Shown in pieces: positions 12,391 to 24,699 of a stretch of DNA of 64,000 nucleotides. Every line of letters starts with the position of its first letter. Positions within the stretch are counted from its first letter, which is position 1. The DNA is taken from the NCBI GenBank assembly GCA_021613375.1, contig CM038710.1, positions 30,741,136 through 30,805,135 on the forward strand, written 5' to 3'. Position numbers and translations under genes: made by a program. The notes beneath the pieces are model-generated. The model saw nothing but the letters and a program-made list of their open reading frames with translations, ran no database searches and was not told where the DNA came from. This DNA comes from Megaleporinus macrocephalus (lineage: Eukaryota; Chordata; Actinopteri; Characiformes; Anostomidae).

Positions 12391-12462
12391 GGGGATGTAG
12401 CTCAGTGGTAGAGCGCATGCTTTACATGTATGAGGTCCTGGGTTCAATTCCCAGCATCTCCA
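12391..12462 (+). tRNA. tRNA-Ala-like gene with UAC (Val) anticodon
   Basis: 72 nt that fold into a full cloverleaf. The acceptor stem is GGGGATG/CATCTCC with a G3:U70 pair, then A73. The D stem is GCTC/GAGC, the anticodon stem CATGC/GTATG (with the G-U wobble usual in tRNA-Ala), and the T stem CTGGG/CCCAG, where one pair appears compensated. The body matches vertebrate tRNA-Ala(UGC). The loop TTTACAT gives anticodon TAC at 12423-12425, which reads Val GUA codons and is one base away from TGC. Box A and box B are intact, and a TTTT pol III terminator begins 5 bases after the 3' end. CCA is not encoded beyond the discriminator, as expected in a eukaryote. It may be an active gene, an isotype-shifted copy or a SINE-like dispersed copy; its intactness favours recent origin. 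Confidence 0.85.
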
Positions 12463-12471
12463 GTGGTTTTC
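12463..12471 (+). terminator. RNA polymerase III terminator of the tRNA
   Basis: The tRNA end is followed by GTGG and then TTTT (12467-12470), the usual minimal pol III stop. A TTTTTT run also sits immediately upstream of the tRNA 5' end at 12385-12390. Confidence 0.6.
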
Positions 12472-12534
12472 ATTTATGATATAAGATCCCGCGTTTTAAG
12501 AATGGCTGCAATATCAAGATTTGCAAAATGTAAG

Positions 12535-12703
12535 TGGATGGTACAGTGTAGTGGGTTACACGTCTGCCCTCCTTGCTGTAGACTGGGGTTCTGTTCCCCA
12601 CCTGGGCATGCATCCTACACTATACCAATAAGAATTGTTGGAATTGTTAGCTGCTCTAGATAAGAGTGTCTGCTGAATGCCATAAATGTGAAATGTAATG
12701 TAG
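12535..12703 (+). mobile_element. tRNA-derived SINE with L2-like tail
   Basis: The head resembles a degenerate tRNA with a box A-like stretch at about 12538-12556 and a box B-like GGTTCTGTTCC at 12587-12597. A short body follows, then a tail with CTAGATAAGAGTGTCTGCTG and AATGCCATAAATGTGAAATG, the 3' end typical of fish SINEs that borrow an L2-clade LINE for retrotransposition. It lies 72 bp after the tRNA and 23 bp before a hAT MITE. It encodes no protein. The family name cannot be given without a repeat library. Confidence 0.75.
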
Positions 12704-12726
12704 GCCCAAACAGAAGGCCTAGCCAT

Positions 12727-13104
12727 TAGGGCTGTGTATTGGCAAGAACCTGGCAATACAATACGTATTGTGATACAGCGGTCACGATTCAATACATCAC
12801 GAAATATTGCGATACTGATATATTGCGATTTTTCAGATCCTACTATGAAAACACACCACTATATAAACAGGTTTGCCAATGCTTACAATAGCATTGCGCT
12901 CTTGTGCTGCTTGTTAATGTTGGAGTGGAGCTGAAAATGGATTACAACACTGCCATCTAGTGGTCAGAGGTTTAAACACAACACACATTAATTCCCTGTC
13001 TGCCAGGAATCTGTGTATCGATACTGTGTTTTTAAGAATCGATACAGTATCGCCAAACATAATATCCCGATATTCAATATTTTCGATATTTTCTTACACC
13101 CCTA
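12727..13104. mobile_element. non-autonomous hAT-type MITE, 378 bp
   Basis: A perfect 8-bp target-site duplication CTAGCCAT (12719-12726 and 13105-13112) flanks an element that begins TAGGGCTGTG and ends CACCCCTA (inverted: TAGGGGTGT). An 8-bp duplication with TAGGG-type termini is the hAT signature. The interior is rich in ATCG/GATA and short palindromes, such as ACAATACGTATTGT near the left end, and has no transposase. The perfect duplication suggests a fairly recent insertion. Confidence 0.85.
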
Positions 13105-13112
13105 CTAGCCAT

Positions 13113-13568
13113 CAATTTACATGATTGTCACTGAGGTACTGTAAAGTAGAAGTATTCCACAAAGATAGAAATGTAAAGTTGTATGGATGCATGTGTTTTG
13201 AGCAGAGTTGCTTGGAGGCCTGCTGGTGTTGCTGTCTTGATGAGGCTAACAGAGTTGCCTAAATATAGATTACAGTAATTTACTTTCAAACAACTCATTT
13301 TCCCGAGTTTGACATGTCCATTAACCCTGGCTGGAAAAATCATTAATTTTTCAGCAATGAAGACATTAGTCATTTGAGTGACTTTCATCGCTGTCTGCAG
13401 CTCGGACCGAGACGGACCCTGAGATCATGCAGCCTGGACCCCCTTCCTCCTCGTACACACCCACACCCACACACATACACACACATTGAACCATCCTCGT
13501 CTAAGTAGCTGGTGCTTATCGCCTGCATATTGTCCCTCACAATGCTGGGTAATTAGGTGGCCTGCATG

Positions 13569-13629
<61 letters not shown>

Positions 13630-14876
13630 GCTCTCTCACTAAATCAGAGAGAAATGGACTTGTCACTATTTTGGCACCAGAAAATTCAACAAATGCGCAG
13701 CAGTAATGGCTTTCTTTGTGTGCTGCTAAGACTATGCATTGACAGAAGACACTTAAAGAATAGACTGCTCACTTCTCCTCCACCTGCCCTTCCTCGTTTT
13801 CTTTTCCTCGACTTTGCAGCTCACAGACGTATGGAGGCAGCGGTTGTTAAACGGCGGGTGCATGTTTTGTGGCTGTCAGCGTCCGAGGTTGTTTAGATTG
13901 ATTAAACGCACAGACGCGGAGAGCAGAACGCCACAAAGCCAGTGACAGCACCCCACACGCTAAAAGCCCCACTGTTAAATGTAACTCCTGCAGAGCTACT
14001 TACTCCTACCGAGTTAAATGTGATTCAATTTGGGGAAATTTATGGCGCGTGTGTAAACAGGAGCCCGCTGGCCGGACAGCCACTCTCCTTTTTGTGGATC
14101 TGCGTAGCCCTTGTGGTGGAGAGGAAGTTGGACGCTGCTGGTGCTGCAGAGTGGACGGTGTCCTTGTGCTTTAACCAAGGGCATCTGAGCAGAGCAGCCG
14201 AGAGGAGAAATCCCCGCAGCCTAATCCTACATAACTGACCTGTCAGCATCATGTCCACTGCTGACAGCAGGTGCAGCAACACATAGAGTAACACACACTC
14301 ATTGTGAACACACACACACTCATATGGTGTGCCCTATTAAAGTTTACAATGAATTTAAATTACATTAAATCCATAATTTGTTTGTATTATTCAGTGATAG
14401 CTAACACCATATATAACTGATGAGTAAAAACCACAAACTTAACAAAAGTTCATAATTATTGAATTATGTTGTAATATTAGGTTTAATTTGAAATAAATAC
14501 TGTTCAGTGCAGCTCTACCAGTCTTTTCCAGACAGAATAAAGGCATTTGTTATTGTGATGCAGTAACAAAACAAATACAATCTACAGTGGTATTACTCAG
14601 TAAAGTAATAGTAAGCAGTCTTAGCAAACCTTAATAAGTCTTAAGAGCATTACAAGATAAATATAATGCCTCCCATGCTGAAGGATAATCAGTACCTTTT
14701 GCTTTCAGTTAGGAACATTACAGTATTCTGTAATTATTTATTTATAGTCTTTTCTTATGGAATTATCTGCCCTGAGGTTTTATCACAACTTATATGAAGA
14801 ATGTTAATTTTTCAATAACTTTTCTATAACACTCACGGTGTTATATTAGCCTTTGAAATTATCTTATAGGCGTCAA
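13113..14876. other. intronic stretch, nothing recognised beyond CT array
   Basis: Unique DNA around the CT microsatellite at 13569. The overlapping open frames at 13942-14315 on both strands show no known domain and no convincing splice sites. Confidence 0.45.
13569..13623. repeat. (CT)n microsatellite
   Basis: CT array of about 27 units with a single CA interruption. Confidence 0.95.
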
Positions 14877-15365
14877 GTAATAATTCTAGACATATATCAA
14901 TATTTTTTATTCTTTTTTTTTACACAGATGTTTTAAAATCTACGTTGTCCAGTACTTGCATCAGAATAATTTAATAAATATATATATATATATATATATT
15001 TGAAAACTTGCCCTCCCGATGGATAACGCATAAAGTCAGAGGTAGCAGTTGTTGTTTTGCGTAAATTCAGACACAACAGGCTGAACCAAAATGCGGTCAA
15101 TAATGGTAAAATATTGTTTTTAAGTGTTTAAGGTATTATCACAAAACTTGTTAATATGAAAAAGATGTTAATTTTGTTCTATTAAAATGTTGACAGAGTT
15201 TACAGATTAACAGATGCTAACAGATGTTAATTTCTCTCTGCTGTAGCACACTTTTACAGTCATCGCCAGCTCTTTTCATTATTCTGGACACATATCAACA
15301 TTTATTTATTTTAGATGCTTTGAAAACCTAAGTTGCGCAGTACTAGCATCTGAAAGTTTTATTTT
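14877..15365. repeat. diverged direct duplication, period about 395 bp
   Basis: 14885-14965 (ATTCTAGACATATATCAATA ... CAGTACTTGCATCAGAA) is repeated in diverged form at 15280-15355 (ATTCTGGACACATATCAACA ... CAGTACTAGCATCTGAA). AGATGTTAATTT-type motifs precede both. It looks like an old tandem duplication. Confidence 0.6.
14978..15000. repeat. (AT)n microsatellite
   Basis: Short uninterrupted TA array inside the duplicated 14.9-kb segment. Confidence 0.9.
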
Positions 15366-16015
15366 GTGTTACTATAAACATTAATTCCGGACATTTGAAT
15401 GCACATGGTCGTATGCAGGGCTAACACACGACTAGTCTTGAGTGTCGTCATGCATGCCCATTTAAAGTAATGGCAGATAAGTTAACATTGCATACAATTA
15501 GTGCTGAATAAACTAAGTGTGCCATTGCCTACAGTAGTTGCTGTGGTGAGCAGTTACTGCTGTGTGTGGAGCCATTAGCAGAGGCTGCAGAGTTTTCGCT
15601 GCATGAGCTCCGGGGTGGAGAGGGTTTGTATGTGTTTGGAGGGAGAGGAGGGTCATTGTTAGCCGTCATGCTCTGATGATCTGTTTCCTTACCTGTCAAA
15701 TCCACTGAGAGAGAATGGGAGACAGAGCCAGAGAGAAAGTGAGAGGGAATTTGACCCCCTGACACTTTGAGACATACACACACATATGCACGCACACACA
15801 CATTTTTCAGCTCAGTTGAAAGTTATCACAAGGTGACTGTGAGTGGAGCATCAGGCTGATCTAAACAGACTTGCTTGTAGAGCTGCATCTATTTTTCCTC
15901 CACACGCACAGTGTGAGAAATACACAGCACTGAGGATCTCATTAAGGAAGACCAGGGTGGAATTCATATATCAGGTGGCCTCCTAGAGTCTTGTGCTCTC
16001 TTACAGTTTTTCAGT

Positions 16016-16016
<1 letters not shown>

Positions 16017-16049
<33 letters not shown>
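16017..16049. repeat. (CA)n microsatellite
   Basis: About 16 uninterrupted CA units. Confidence 0.95.
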
Positions 16050-16052
<3 letters not shown>

Positions 16053-16100
16053 TAGGTTTACATTTACGCACATCTAAATGCGCAAAGACAAATTATTTTT

Positions 16101-16200
16101 TAGGGCTGCCGTTACAATTATTTCTGTAAAGGAACCATAATTTCTGTCAGTTGCTACTAGAATAGATTAACTTATCGACTATCTTTGTGGATTAATTGTC
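16101..16200. mobile_element. hAT-type terminus fragment
   Basis: TTAGGGCTGCCGTTACAATT followed by TTAACTTATCGACTATC resembles a fish hAT left end (TAGGGCTGC with GTCGACTAATCGATTA-type subterminal DNA), decayed. No right end or target duplication was found. Confidence 0.35.
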
Positions 16201-18142
16201 TGCGCTATTATGTTTTCTTTGGTTCATCTGCTTTTGCAGCAACCATGATTTAAAGTTCTGTCTGTGTAGGAAGCAATTTTCTTCTGTCATGATGCAACAA
16301 ACCACTGAAGCCATATCGCCCCCAGTACTTCCTCTAGTGTACTCAAGCAACCTGTCGGAATGGATGTGTTTTCATTAACGTGTTAAACATTAATAAAGTG
16401 TTTTTTTTCTAAACCTTGTCTAACGTTTTTGCAAATGTTTTAACACCCCCAGTCAAATTACATGTTTTGTTGATTTTCTGGGTGAAGATAAGTGAATATA
16501 ACAGGAAACATCTTAATTTTTATTTCTGGTATTATTTTAAGCTGATGCCACAACATGGACTTTTCCAATGTGTTTAATTTAGTAAACAAGCAGTTAATTG
16601 TGCTTTAAAATATGTGTGTTCTCTGTAAAGAATGTGTTAACTCATTCTAATTGAGCCAATTCAGCTAATTGACTGTTTATATTTTAAAAAGTGATATATA
16701 CCATTCTGTGCACAAGACCTATATATTATATTCAAAATGCTATTAAGTATGTTTTTATTCTATATAGAAGCCCAAATACAACAAATACACAACATACAGT
16801 ACAGCAGCATACTTTTATATACTTTTTATGTAAGAATACTCGTAGTCAGTATTATTTGTATGCAATACAATGCAATTTGGCTAATCAGTGCAGCATGTTG
16901 TTGAGTTTATCAAAAAAATATTTTTTTTATTGTTCCTATATTCCTTTATTTTCAAATTCAAATCGTTTAGTGTCACATACAGCTCAGATATGATTTGTAT
17001 TTTCACCAAGCCAATGTGTGAATCAGTCATCATTCGTTCAATATTCCACATTGAGGTCCAGACTCGCTCACAGTTTCACTATGAAATTGAGCAGAGCTGG
17101 TCTGGTCTGATTGGTTGTGGCCAGTTACGCACCAAGTAAGCCCTCCTCATTGTGCAGAAACCAAGGTAGGGGGGAGAAGTGACAGCAGTGCTTACAAACA
17201 GATATCTTCCTAATCACAGCTACGGTGGTAAGCTAATTGTTTTTCTCTTTGTTTGGACAACTCTGCCATCTGCAACGTAATACATGACCCAAACTTCCGA
17301 AGATGAATACTGCTAATTATAGCTGGTTTGTTCGTCTGCATTCACAAGTGGTTTGTATCTAAGTAGCTTCATTACATTCGCTGATATAAATCACATGCAC
17401 ATCCTGCTTCCTTTGTATACATTCCGTCAGCGCGGACCTACAGTATTAGGTGCATTTGCAGTTAAGTTGTCGAAGACGCTTCCAGCAGACCTTGTTTTAA
17501 ATTACCTTCTGCACATGCCTAGGCTAAGTGACAGAAGCTGTTTACTCTTAATGCCCTTCACTTTAAGCATGGTTCACATTTTCACATTGCTGCGTGAAAA
17601 ACATCTGTCCCAAAGGCTGTGGCTCGGCACATTACTGCTGAATTCTCTTTTTACAGTTCTGCTGATTGTATTATTTTGCCTGTGCAAATGTCTCCAGATA
17701 CTAAAGTAGCTTTCTAGCTTCTCACTGATATCTGCTAATTGGTCCTTATTGGGCCCACATCATCGAATTTCCCTTTTCGCTTATTTCCCTTTTTTTTTAA
17801 GTTAAATTTTTCATATGAACATAAAATTACCAGGCATACCTTGTAGCCCATATGTGTTTGTTCACTTATGTAAACTAAGGTGCAAGGACAGCCCATTTCA
17901 ATTTTTTTGTTTTTGTAATATGTTCTTTTTCTCAGCCTACAGCAGTTCAGACCCTGTCTGTTTATGAAGAGGTTTTCAGGACATTTATGATGAGGTTTTG
18001 GCACCGGCTGCTTTTTGAATGTCTTTTTTTTATGAGGCAGCCAGTCATTACATAAATGACTAGCTGCCGCGGTTACATAAATGTTAATTTACCTGTATCA
18101 GTATCAAAGAGACAGTGGCGAAAACACCTTCTTCAATCGTAA
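16201..18142. other. intronic stretch, nothing recognised
   Basis: AT-rich DNA. 16610-16640 shares GTAAAGAATGTGTTAACTC with a duplicated motif at 51270-51310, suggesting small shared repeat fragments. Confidence 0.45.
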
Positions 18143-18500
18143 GGCGGCAGCATGGTGACACAGTGGGTGGCGTGGTCACCTCATAGTAAGACAGGCTTGG
18201 GCTTTAATGTTTTTCCTGTGTCTGCGTGGGTTTCCTCTGAGTGCTAGGGTTTCCTCCCACAGTGCCGTCAAGTGAACTGGAGACTCTTAAGTTGCCTCTA
18301 GATGTGTGTGTGTGTGTGTGTGTGTGCGCATGTGTGTGTGCGCATGTGTGTGAGACTGCGTATGTACATCTGCCCTGTGATGTCCTGGTAACCTGTCTAG
18401 GGTGTTTCCTGCCTTCTGCCCAGTGAGAGCTGGGATAGGCTCCAGCACTCCCCCGTGACCTGGAATGATAAGTGGGTTAGAAGATAAATGAATGTAAGAG
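18143..18500 (+). mobile_element. SINE-like dispersed repeat interrupted by GT array
   Basis: GGCGGCAGCATGGTGACACA with a box A-like GTGACACAGTGGGTGGCG, then GCGTGGGTTTCCTCTGAGTG, GTTTCCTCCCACAGTGCC, CTGGGATAGGCTCCAGCACT and a tail TAAGTGGGTTAGAAGATAAA, is a repeat widespread in teleosts. The usual box B region appears deleted here, and a GT/GC array (18303-18350) has expanded in the middle. No protein. Confidence 0.6.
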
Positions 18501-21500
18501 AGGTTGAAAAGACGTCATATAAAAATGAGTTATGGCTGTTTTTCTTTTGTCAAAAAATCTCATAAGTGGGCCTCAGAATGTGGAATATACGCCCTTTAAT
18601 GTTACCCTTGCATCCAGTCTCATTCCTCAGAAGAGCAAAATTGGCTTTCAGCCTGGAGAGTTTGATGCAGATACTGTACAGATACTGATCTGCCTCAGCC
18701 ATCTAAATGCACTTCTAAAAAAAGAGACTACATTAAGGCCTGAAGTATAAATAGCTAATGGATGGCATTGCAGTATTATATTTATCCAACTCAATAAAGC
18801 AACAACCAGGCAGATCAGTCCATCCTGAGTCCTAAAGATAATGAAATCTGGTTCCAGGGCCTCACAGAGTACAGGCGGGCTTGCTGTAGACGCAGCCCTG
18901 CAATGGTAAGCTCAGGCTAGGCCAGGCTGGGGGAAAACAGCCACCCCTGTGGCCTGTTGGAGCTCATGACTGCTTGAGTCAGCTTCTCTCTTGTTCCATG
19001 AAAGTCACCCTTTCCTTCATGCAGTGTTCAGTACAAAAAAGGAGAGAGGGAATAGAAGAGTGAAGAGAACAACGAGAAAGACAGAATAAGAGAGTGAATG
19101 ATGTTAAGAGGCAAAATCCCATTTTAGGGTTTGCAACATTTAAGAAAGAAAAGCAGTCTTTATAAACGATTCCAAAAGGGAAGTCAGAGGCAGCAGATCA
19201 CTATTCTGGTTAGGTATGCACGATATGGGCAGAATACCATCTGCAGAATCACAAATGCCAGTGTCACAAGAACAATAGTAAAGTAATTTAGAAAAAAAAA
19301 ATGTTCATAGTTTATTTTCTTTATATAAACTGCAGAAATGGCCGTAAGCGGTTAAGTAATAGTATTTTAACTTTGGCATAGAGGAGGTTGAAGGACTTTG
19401 AGCCCATGGAAATGCTTTATTAGCTTTCATTTACAGCATGCAGCTTCAGTTTGGTGGCTAGCTGCATAACTGAAGCAACAGGGGGTTATTAGTCAGGTTT
19501 CCTTCTAACTTGTGCCTGAAATATATACATAAATTAGTTTATGATTAAATAAATAAACAAGAATGCAATAATTCCCATCCCTATAAAAAAATTCTGCAAT
19601 ATATCAAGCACGTTTTTAGAAAAAGGTGAACACTATGCTTATGTTAAGCATCTTCTTACTGTTTTGGATACTTTCATGGCTGTGTAAATCAAGGGCACAA
19701 TTTAATAGATAGAGTTTGCTTTAATTTCTGCATTAGTAAGCTGGCACTAGCTGGCTTTTGATGTGTTTCATAGATATATCTAGTCATGGAAAAAAATATT
19801 TTGTCCTTGTAATGGATTTATCCACCTTATGTCAATGTATAGACTTTTATGCTTGATATTTGTCTTTTTGATCTATTGCGCCACAATATGCTTAATAACA
19901 TGTGGATAAAAACCTGACTGTTGGCTTGGCTGTGTTTCCAGTAACCAATGTTAATTTACCTATGTAGACAGAGATGTAAGCACAGTTATGCACAGGGAAA
20001 ACACTAATACCAGCTAATTAAGGCTAGAACGACAGTTTTTGGACCATCAAAATGCTATCCGAAGGCTTATGGATTATACTATACAGCCGGACACGCATTC
20101 TTTCAACTCGGTCACAACAAAATATTGTGGAGCCCAGCATCAAATAAATGGTTTCTCACATTGCACGGCTATCTACGATGGTATAGTAAACCGTGTATAG
20201 AGTTCTGCAGGGCTCCATTGTAGCATCTGATTAGCTCTGGCTTGTTGGCTTAACGAGAGCAGCTCCTTTTCTATTGTGAAACCCCAATAGATCCCTGGAG
20301 AGCCATATCCTTGATACAGAGAGAGGTAGAGGACAGAAGAGACAGGAAAACGAGGTCTCTAATCTTATTCACTCTGCAGGAGCCATCTTCTGTCATGATC
20401 TCTCCTACAGCATTGTTAGACCTCACTCCATCATATTACTCGAAGCCGAAAAAACGGAACAAACAGCAGCTGGAGAAAAGTAAAGAAGTCAAAAACTAAA
20501 GCACCAAGACATTGAGAAGGGCACTGTCACTCCTTAAAACATCTGAATATGAAAAGCCTCAGACTACCGTGGCAGTATCTGTCAGGATTGAAATGCAGTT
20601 TTCTGCATATCTGTACCGCTATTAGACACTTGAAAAATCCTCTGGCCATTTGAGTGAGTGACAGTCCACCGTCAGGAGAACGCCGTGCCCTCTCGTGTCA
20701 CTTTGGCTCCGACTCCCAGATCTTCACAACTGCAATCTCGACTTTGACTGACGGCGGACTTCAATTTGTTCTACTTTGAATGTGACTGATAAGAATAGAT
20801 TATTCCGAGAGTCTAAATTCTTTGCCGTAATCCCTTGACAAAGCTTTGACATCTTTGCGTGGTGTTCTTCGCTTAAATCGTAACGCCAAATTGCGTGTTT
20901 TGTGCACTCATGGCATTTGACTCTGTAAAGTCGTTTTAATCAAGACTTCATAGAGACATGATTTGCTTCCCTGCAGCTTGCCAGATAGGAAGTGTGTAAT
21001 GCAGTAGCGCGCCTCTCTCTCTCTCTCTGTAACTCTCTCTCTCTGTAACTCTCTCTCGCTCTCTCCTGGCCCTTCTCTCTCTGATTGCTATACGAATGCC
21101 TGTGATTGGATTGTCACTGATTAAAATGGTGCTGAATTGCCAAAGTAACCGTTCCAGCGTCCCACAGAACAAAAGAACATTTGCCCGTTTCATAAAAATA
21201 TGCATTACGTTCCGTTTACAGCAGAACAGAAATATGCAGAAGTAGTACGCTTTGGGCTCGTCTGGATGATGTGGTGCTGTCTGCATGTGATGCAGGTGTT
21301 TCAGTTTGTACTAGAAAGTTTATGCAAATATGGTTATGGTTCTCACTAAAAGCAACTCCTGTTCACCATAAACTAAAAGCAGAATCACATTAGAACTGAC
21401 TCTGCTTTTACAATTCTAAATCTGAACGGAATTTTCTCACAGGAAAGCATTTCATCACATCCGTTTTAAAGCTGTCCTTTGTTCCCATATGGGAACGCAG

Positions 21501-22019
21501 CAATAAATATGGAAGCTGTGCTGCTTCATAATTGTGATTTACTAAATGAGATTGTTGCCACTCTTGCATTAGTAAATTAATTACGCCTCTTATTGGAACT
21601 CTTACTCTGTCCTCTATGAACTCACTCTTGGCTCATTGGCAGTGATGAATGCTGATAGGGAAGGTGACAGATTTGATACAAGGCAATAAAGTTGATGGTA
21701 GATTATGATTTGCTTCTGATTAGTTGAAAGACTCATGAGAGGTCTTATCATGCTTCCTGCTTATGGATGCTTGTGGATGGATTTTTACAGTTACATAATA
21801 GACCTTTGCAGGAAATACTGACTGAACATAATACCCGTTTTAAACATGAAAGGATGAAGCCACTAACATTATCCATCAAACCTAGATAAATGACGAACCC
21901 TCACAAAGTCCTGAGTATTGTAAATATTGAAGAGCTGGGGGTGGAGCTTTGCAGGTTTCTTAGCCTTTTTGTTGTTTTCTGCTTTTATTGTTATTCAGTT
22001 TCCTCAGTTGTGTTTGGAT
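18501..22019. other. intronic stretch with possible conserved blocks
   Basis: Mostly unique. 19215-19620 may be a decayed hAT copy (TATGCACGATATGGGCAGAA). 20650-20940 is a mixed-composition block that looks like candidate conserved non-coding DNA. No gene seen. Confidence 0.4.
21011..21066. repeat. CT array with CTGTAA interruptions
   Basis: CTCTCTCTGTAACT is repeated within a CT array, a small compound minisatellite. The minus-strand open frame over it (21 kb) is Arg/Glu low-complexity sequence. Confidence 0.8.
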
Positions 22020-23019
22020 GTCATAAATATGTATGTTGTCATCAGGCCTGGATCATCCTATGGGTTTTATGGGCGTAGGCCCAGAGACCCAAGCCACGAG
22101 GGGACCCTTGCAGGCAATTACAAGAAAAACGAAACAGCTGTTTTTGACTCACTATGGAAACTTTACTAGCAGGACAGCCAAGAAAAAATGAACTAATTTG
22201 TCATAGTGTTATTTGTAATTGTATCAGAATCCTTGCACTCTTTTCTAGACATCTGTTTCATGTTCTCTTTGCATCAGTGCTTAACAACCATCACACTATT
22301 TGCCATTATTTAAGTCAAGCTACCAGGTTTTTTTAGCATTGACCGAGAGTCCTTGTTCACATATTTTTCATTACTTCCATAGTTCCTGCCGTTGATATAA
22401 ATGGGGAAAAATGTGACATTATGTTTAGCTAGGATGCTGTTTGTGTTTTTAGGTTTGCTTTATGTATGTAACAACAGATTTCAGTGGTTTGATATAAATT
22501 TTTTTTATTGAGTTGTTGTGTTACATGTATCTATGCTACATAATGTTACATTAGTTCTTGGGTCTATGTTAATGTGTGCCTCAGATTAACGTGCATGTAA
22601 TTGTGTGATTGTTTTGTCTTGATTGGAAAAGAAATATGTGCCTATAGTGATACCGGGCCCAGCTCTGAGGTTAGTATGTTGCCATTGTGGTGCTGTATAG
22701 TCCTGCTGGGCTATCCAAGAAGGGTAGCCACATAGGCCCAGCAAATATGTGTGCCTGTGGCAAATAACTTCATAATCTATGCCTTGTTTTTCAACAATGA
22801 TAGTGTTTTGTTTTCAAATTTACCAGTTCAGCTTGTTTTGCTGTAATAAACGTGAGCAGCTGGTGACTGCCACCTGCAAATAGACAATTTAGCATTCTCT
22901 GTAAAGAAACTATTAAACTCCTTATAAGTGAATGATTTCCTAATGTTAGTGGTGCATATTAATTATAATCCACAATAAGCAACTTCAAAGCAGTACTGGT
23001 GCTTAATTGGTGAGATATA
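22020..23019. other. possible decayed DNA transposon
   Basis: CATCAGGCCTGGATCATCCT ... GGGCGTAGGCCCAGAGACCC near 22036-22095 resembles the start of a fish DNA transposon. A GGGCCCAGCTC motif at 22655 and AGGCCCAGCAAA at 22733 could be its other parts. Ends were not established. Confidence 0.25.
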
Positions 23020-23471
23020 CTCTGCTGTGCGTAATTTTTAGGCACCTAAGCAGTAAGTGGATTTTCACCAGGAAGAACACCATGTATTATTAGAACAAGC
23101 ATGAATACAATATAAAGTAGCATGAATATCTTATTTTGAAACAAGTAGATAATATCTTGTAAGCCAGTGTGAAGAAGACAGTTCAGTTGAGGATTTCTCA
23201 AGGACGCCCCAGACATTATGAACACAAGACACATGAATTTATTAAATTCCCTCACCAGCAATCTAGATATAGTTTAATGAAGTACTGAGTAGTCAAAGCA
23301 GGTATTACTAATGATAACTGCAAGGAAAAGATTTGGGTTAAATAGGTGCAATGATATTTGTAAAACCACAACTTATATATTATTGCTGTTTGATTATTTA
23401 ACAGTTAAAGTGTTTTGTTGAGTGTTTTAAATATAAGGTGCCTAAGTGCCTAAAGGTTTTGCACAGTTCTG
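23020..23471. mobile_element. mariner-like MITE copy B, 452 bp
   Basis: The left end GCTGTGCGTAATTTTTAGGC and the right end CCTAAAGGTTTTGCACAG are imperfect inverted repeats, with TA on both sides (23018-23019 and 23472-23473). The interior is homologous to copy A at 4572-5030. No transposase is present. Confidence 0.65.
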
Positions 23472-23776
23472 TAAAATATGTGTATAAATGAGAAGATTGG
23501 TATCTGAATTTAGCTACTTTGGTGTAACATTGGAGCTATAAGACAAATTTTACTAAGTTAATAGTTGTAAAATAATTTTTACAGCATTCCTACAACTTCT
23601 GTCAACCCAGTTAGGCCACATGGACACGGTTTAGGATAGAGTATGACTTACTGTGAACTATTACAAATCACTAAATTTCACCATGTAGCTGAACACTCTT
23701 CAGGGGGTGTCAGACACCAGCAGAGGCACCTGTTGTCTAAACTGGCTGCTGGCAGTGTTTATCTACACAATTAAGA

Positions 23777-23777
23777 T

Positions 23778-23809
<32 letters not shown>
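23777..23809. repeat. (TTTTG)n microsatellite
   Basis: Five to six TTTTG units. Confidence 0.9.
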
Positions 23810-24699
23810 CCTGTTTTATAGCTTAAATTAAGTTGCACTGTGCTCTAAACCACAGTGACAAGTCTTCACAACCCTAATGTGGACCTGGATGTGGTTTGAG
23901 CAGGTTTAGAGAAGTTTAGTGGACATAATTAAGAAAATTAAAATTGGGAGACTATTGACTTTTAGCAAATATATATCACAAAAGCTGCAGCACCAAACTC
24001 AATAAGCTTATTTTGGACTCTGAATATGCCTTGGCCCACCTGCTACTTTTGGAAAAATGTATCATTATTTATTATTAGTGAACTGATTTGTTGGTCAGGC
24101 CCTACTTTACAGAGAGCCTGTATAATTCATGTATTAAGTAGCAGTAATGATGTTGATTTCAACATGTTAAAAGATGACAGTAGTTCAAGATCATAGCTGA
24201 GGTTGTGATGTTTTCATTGCATATTAAATGCCAGAAGGAGAGAACCTTTGAGTCTGGGCTGAGGATAACTCTGCTGAGGTGTGGACCCTCCATTCCTCCT
24301 TTCATGTTGTTTTCTCCCTCCCCTCCTTCTCCTCTGGAGAAGCAAACTTGACTTTGTCCCTGCAGTTCCTTTTGAAGGTGCTTTCATTTAATCTTTCCCG
24401 TAAAAAGATTTTGGCCAGAGGTCACAGATCACATCAGGGCGCTTTTCCGACTCACTGACCATTTAATCAAGCTAAAGTCCAGCTCTATGGCCCCCCTCAC
24501 CAGACGCTTTTGTTCACCACGCGCAAAAGGTGAAGTCCATCGACATACACCACACACACACACAAAGCAGGTCCTCAGTGCTCTTCAGCTCCACTGGGTA
24601 CTGGATCACCTTGACTGGAACTCTTCCATCTACTCTGTTCTACATGTCTCCCTGTCCACCTCAAACCCCCACTAGACTGTGAGAGTGTGCATCAAAGGA

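Noticed and set aside
18143..18500. Possible second tRNA gene at the start of the SINE-like repeat
   Set aside because: Only a box A-like stretch remains; no box B and no cloverleaf.
21927..22169. 80-codon frame with a hydrophobic N-terminus (SFAGFLAFLLFSAFIVIQF)
   Set aside because: Looks like a signal peptide by chance; it overlaps a probable decayed transposon, has no splice context and no homologue I know.
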